Position numbers and translations under genes: made by a program. From positions 1 through 8,742 of the forward strand of contig JAMCTO010000020.1 in the NCBI GenBank assembly GCA_023381095.1: DNA of 8,742 nucleotides. The letters are read 5' to 3'. The stretch is from Bacillota bacterium (lineage in GTDB: Bacteria > Bacillota > Sulfobacillia > Sulfobacillales > Sulfobacillaceae). Below, piece after piece: positions 6,011-8,742 of this stretch (the first letter of the stretch is position 1; each line of letters starts with the position of its first letter). The notes below the pieces were generated by a model. That model was not told where the DNA came from, searched no databases, and saw only the letters and a list, made by a program, of their open reading frames with translations.

Positions 6011-6069
6011 AGGTCTCCTCCATTACCGAATATTGGCACCATCATAGCCTATTCGCGTCTTAGATGGAA

Positions 6070-6771
6070 CTATCCCGGGTAGTTAGACGGTTTTTGAGTG
6101 AGAAAATAGACCTTATGCCATTGAATGCCATATTCAGCCACCTTTAAATCAGATTCCTGAAAGAACAAATCAATATGGTCGCCGAAAATCGCGGACCCAC
6201 TATCTACGGCGCGCGCTGGACCATATCCGTCGATATAAAGATAGGTCCCAAATGGAATTACGTTGGGATCCACTGCAACATTGCCATCGTGCAGTGGCTT
6301 GCCGTCCCAGGCAGCCACCGCACCCCATGCACCATTCATGCCAAAAGTACCGTTATAGGCGGTCGTCAGCATCGTGCTCACCTTGTCATATTGATACTTG
6401 TGCCCCTCTACCGTTAACACGTGAACTGCAGCCGTGCCCTCCGCTACGGTGGCCTGCACCGGAGGGCTAATCAACGACTTGACGGATCCTACTTGGTATA
6501 TGATGCCAGGTTCGCCCGGTGTGACAACGGCCACCTGACCTGCCGGCAAATTGCTATCTTTGATTACGGTCACGCCATAAGGCACGGTACCAAACTGCGG
6601 AGGCGACCAGGCAATGCCCGATGGAGACCATGGCCACACGGGAATGCCACCGCCAGCCGCAGAGACATTTGGATTGGAGGCATTGACCATCTTGGGCATT
6701 GACCATACCGTTGCCGCACCAAGGCCCAAAGTCACCATTGCCAACCCTGCCCACAGGACACGATGCCGCAT
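6070..6771 (-). CDS. Exported G5-like/3D-domain cell-wall protein
   Basis: A 233-residue protein with a hydrophobic N-terminal segment (5-23) after MRHR, either a signal peptide (possible cleavage after VNA, 29-31) or an anchor. A Pro/Trp/Gly-rich linker follows (40-60). Residues 66-95 resemble a G5 domain (KDSNLPAGQVAVVTPGEPG). The C-terminal 3D domain spans about 134-225, with TTAYN (136-140), AVDPNVIPFGTYLYIDGYG (166-184), and aspartates D168, D190 and D201. 3D domains in YabE, YocH and YuiC relatives act on peptidoglycan, and YuiC is a lytic transglycosylase, so a wall-remodelling role is likely. ATG 6771 is preferred (GGGAGG about 8 bases upstream). A GTG at 6780 would touch the ribosome-binding site. 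The gene lies 58 bases after the acyl-CoA synthetase, without a clear promoter or terminator between. Confidence 0.85.
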   Translation of the reverse strand: MRHRVLWAGLAMVTLGLGAATVWSMPKMVNASNPNVSAAGGGIPVWPWSPSGIAWSPPQFGTVPYGVTVIKDSNLPAGQVAVVTPGEPGIIYQVGSVKSLISPPVQATVAEGTAAVHVLTVEGHKYQYDKVSTMLTTAYNGTFGMNGAWGAVAAWDGKPLHDGNVAVDPNVIPFGTYLYIDGYGPARAVDSGSAIFGDHIDLFFQESDLKVAEYGIQWHKVYFLTQKPSNYPG

Positions 6772-6829
6772 TGCCCACACCTCCCTTAGGGTTTAGTGTG
6801 AGCAGTGGCGACAACTTTAATCACCCACA

Positions 6830-8419
6830 TTAGTTTACGAACTTAGGACGGTCTTTCCATTCTTTATCCCTTAGTACATATTTCTGCAGTTTGCCAGTTG
6901 CAGTTCGCGGCAGGGCGTCAACAAATTCAAAAGCTTTTGGCACTTTAAAATGGGTCATCCGCTCCCGACACCACTGCCGCAACGTCGCTTCATCCAATGC
7001 TTTCCCAGGTTTCAGCACCACAAATGCTTTGGGCACTTCCCCCCACTTTTGGTCAGGAATCGCAACCACCCCTACTTCAAGAATGTCCGGATGCTGGTAT
7101 AACATGCCTTCTACCTCAACCGAAGACACATTTTCTCCACCGGAAATAATGACATCTTTGGAGCGGTCGACGATTTCGATGTATCCATCAGGGTGAACCA
7201 CGGCCAAATCCCCGCTATAAAACCAGCCGTTCCTAATGGCTTTAGCGGTTTCTTCGGGTTGTTTGTAATATCCTTCCATTACCACGTTGCCCCGTGTAAC
7301 GATCTCCCCGATGTCGGTACCATTCCACTCCACTTCGGGCCCGTCCTGTTTGACCACTTTGGTCTCCCCGTTAAAGAGCATTTCTACTCCCTGTCGCGCC
7401 TTAATTCGTGCTTGTTGGTCAGGAGGCAGCAACCCGAACTCAGACCGCCATTCACAGTAGGTAATAAAAGGGGAGACTTCGGTTAAGCCATATACATGAA
7501 TAACGTCCATTCCAAATAATTGCTGCACCTTGTCAATAACCGCCGCAGGCGGAGGAGATCCCGCAGTAGCCATACGGGGATGCCAGTCCATTACCACCTG
7601 GTCCGCTCCCGGCGCATTAATCAGCATGTTGAGAACCGTAGGCGCCCCACAGGCGAGGGTCACCTTGTGCTCAACAAAAAGGCCAAGCGTCGTCACCGGC
7701 TCCATCTTACGCAAGCATACCTGGGTGGCGCCTACTGCAGTCAGTGCCCAAACTCCTCCCCAACCATTGGCGTGAAACATGGGCAAGGTGTGCAGATAAA
7801 CATCCTCATGGGCCACTTTAAGATGAAAGAGAAAGTCGGCTGCGTTCACATAATTGTTGCGATGAGTCAATATCACGCCCTTAGGACGAGAAGTGGTGCC
7901 ACTGGTGTAGTTGATGGTAATGGGTTGGTTTTCATCGATTGCCGGTTCGAATGCAACGTCAGACGACTCCCGAAGTAGCTTTTCATAGTCCAACGACTGA
8001 AGTTCTGATGAAAATCCCGAGGCGACTTGGATAACGGTACGAATTTTTGACAGTCGCGACCTAAGACTGTGAATCATGTTGCCATACTCACTGTCCACGA
8101 TAAGGGCGGTGGCGTCGCTATGCTCTAAAATGTAATGCACTTCGTCTTCCGCAAGCCTCACGTTAAGCGGTACCATAACGGCACCTATTTGACCAATGCC
8201 GTAGAAGCACTCAATCATTTCGTGGATATTGGGAAGCATGACAGCAATATGGTCCCCGGAGTGGAAGCCCAAATTCTGCAAACCGTTGGAAAGTTGCCAA
8301 GTGCGACGATCAAATTCCTCATAAGTCCAACTTAAGGCCCCGTCAATTATTGCAATTTTCCGAGGATAGAGTTTACGGGCCCGCCGTTTGAAATCAATCG
8401 GCGTCAACGGTACAAGCAT
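6830..8419 (-). CDS. Acyl-CoA synthetase, AMP-forming (fatty acid-CoA ligase family)
   Basis: It activates a carboxylic acid to acyl-AMP and then acyl-CoA. The protein has 529 residues, normal for the family. Motifs in order: the phosphate loop YTSGTTSRPKG (171-181), LPMFHANGWGG (212-222), YGLTEVSP (310-317), YSGDL with D404, DRSKD with R419 (418-422), SGGENVSSVEVE (426-437), and the catalytic lysine K510 in PRTATGK (504-510). No signal peptide or membrane span is seen. The LPMFHANGWG type fits medium- or long-chain fatty acid and methylmercaptopropionate-type ligases. The exact substrate cannot be assigned. ATG 8419 has GAGGGGG about 9 bases upstream. An in-frame GTG at 8437 would precede this site and is less likely. 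With fabI and the dehydrogenase downstream it suggests acyl-chain uptake, salvage or turnover. Confidence 0.93.
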   Translation of the reverse strand: MLVPLTPIDFKRRARKLYPRKIAIIDGALSWTYEEFDRRTWQLSNGLQNLGFHSGDHIAVMLPNIHEMIECFYGIGQIGAVMVPLNVRLAEDEVHYILEHSDATALIVDSEYGNMIHSLRSRLSKIRTVIQVASGFSSELQSLDYEKLLRESSDVAFEPAIDENQPITINYTSGTTSRPKGVILTHRNNYVNAADFLFHLKVAHEDVYLHTLPMFHANGWGGVWALTAVGATQVCLRKMEPVTTLGLFVEHKVTLACGAPTVLNMLINAPGADQVVMDWHPRMATAGSPPPAAVIDKVQQLFGMDVIHVYGLTEVSPFITYCEWRSEFGLLPPDQQARIKARQGVEMLFNGETKVVKQDGPEVEWNGTDIGEIVTRGNVVMEGYYKQPEETAKAIRNGWFYSGDLAVVHPDGYIEIVDRSKDVIISGGENVSSVEVEGMLYQHPDILEVGVVAIPDQKWGEVPKAFVVLKPGKALDEATLRQWCRERMTHFKVPKAFEFVDALPRTATGKLQKYVLRDKEWKDRPKFVN

Positions 8420-8616
8420 TTCAAAAATCCCCCTCACATTTTACGTATTCACTTTATGCCACTTCCATACAAACCACCAAACCGGACAGCTACATGCCCA
8501 TGATACCACCCCAAGGCTTAGACGGTATACGAGCTATGACGACTTGTGATGTTGGTGGTCAACTCCACCCATTCGCGTTATGATGATTGCATCGATTCAC
8601 AGGAGATGGAACCAGT
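8420..8616. other. Divergent intergenic region, no gene seen
   Basis: These 197 bases separate the leftward acyl-CoA synthetase from the rightward hydrolase. A short dyad GGTGG-tcaact-CCACC (8554-8569) overlaps the candidate hydrolase promoter and could be an operator. On the minus strand only weak boxes are seen (TTGGTG 8475-8480, 18 bases, TAAAGT 8451-8456). No FapR- or FadR-like operator was recognised by eye. Confidence 0.4.
8556..8584 (+). promoter_or_regulatory. Candidate promoter for the hydrolase gene
   Basis: TGGTCA (8556-8561, 4 of 6 matches to the -35 consensus), a 17-base spacer and TATGAT (8579-8584, 5 of 6). Predicted transcription starts near 8591, a short distance before the AGGAG at 8601. 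The -35 match is modest. Confidence 0.4.
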
Positions 8617-8742
8617 ATGCATGGGTCACGACACAAATACGGGCCAGATCAATGGCAATTTGGCGATCTTAGAATGCCGAAAGAAAACCGTTCTGTTCCC
8701 ATACTGGTCTTAATCCATGGCGGATTTTGGCGACCACAGTAT
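8617..8742 (+). CDS. Alpha/beta hydrolase, N-terminal part (cut by window edge)
   Basis: Only the first 42 codons are inside the window, open to the right edge. The frame gives KYGPDQWQFGDLRMP followed by a hydrophobic strand and VLIHGGFWRPQY. HGGFW is the oxyanion-hole motif of carboxylesterase and kynurenine formamidase-like alpha/beta hydrolases. The serine nucleophile lies beyond the window, so the substrate is unknown. ATG 8617 is preferred, with AGGAG (8601-8605) 11 bases upstream, slightly long. ATG codons at 8606 and 8621 are out of frame. It is the only plus-strand gene seen, divergent from the acyl-CoA synthetase. Confidence 0.85.
   Translation, partial: MHGSRHKYGPDQWQFGDLRMPKENRSVPILVLIHGGFWRPQY

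Noticed and set aside
6041..6069. Possible fabI promoter (TATGAT, 17-base spacer, TTCCAT)
   Set aside because: The -35 matches only 2 of 6 positions; fabI could equally be read from upstream.
6772..6780. GTG start at 6780 for the 3D-domain protein
   Set aside because: It abuts the GGGAG, leaving no spacing; ATG 6771 is correctly spaced.
7520..7978. 152-codon plus-strand ORF
   Set aside because: It is antisense to the acyl-CoA synthetase, whose motifs are intact through this stretch.

Overview
The window looks like a chromosomal core region of a spore-forming, moderately thermophilic or acidophilic Firmicute. Evidence seen directly: ytxC next to thrS, with thrS next to infC; a T-box leader with a transcription terminator; strong AGGAGG ribosome-binding sites; a Staphylococcus/Bacillus-type FabI; and tRNA genes with encoded CCA ends. 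A Sulfobacillus-like source is my guess from overall flavour and is not proven. All genes but one lie on the minus strand, so the description runs from high to low coordinates.

Right end (8742 to 6070): a partial alpha/beta hydrolase gene starts on the plus strand at 8617. A divergent 197-base intergenic region separates it from an acyl-CoA synthetase (AMP-forming). Next comes a secreted or anchored G5-like plus 3D-domain cell-wall protein.

Middle (6010 to 4018): fabI (enoyl-ACP reductase) and a 3-hydroxyacyl-CoA dehydrogenase are 5 bases apart and probably translationally coupled. With the acyl-CoA synthetase they make a fatty-acid/acyl-CoA group. A tRNA operon follows (Gly-GCC, Cys-GCA, Val-GAC). 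It has a consensus promoter whose -10 box sits in the loop of a perfect 8-bp inverted repeat, and it ends at an intrinsic terminator.

Left part (4017 to 1): a gene-poor stretch with one doubtful 59-codon ORF leads to ytxC, which has a candidate sigma-E-type promoter. The end of ytxC contains the promoter for a threonine T-box leader that controls thrS. After thrS there is a new promoter, then a leader of about 130 bases ending in an intrinsic terminator. Infer: this is an L20-type attenuator for infC(-rpmI-rplT). infC itself runs off the left edge. Its Shine-Dalgarno spacing and its alignment to IF3 families favour a non-canonical ATC start over the nearby ATG.

The left half is therefore translation machinery under three RNA-level controls (T-box, leader attenuator, probable rare start codon). 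The right half is lipid and envelope metabolism. I found no mobile element, CRISPR array, phage gene or defence system. The interest lies in the regulatory architecture, not in a new protein system.
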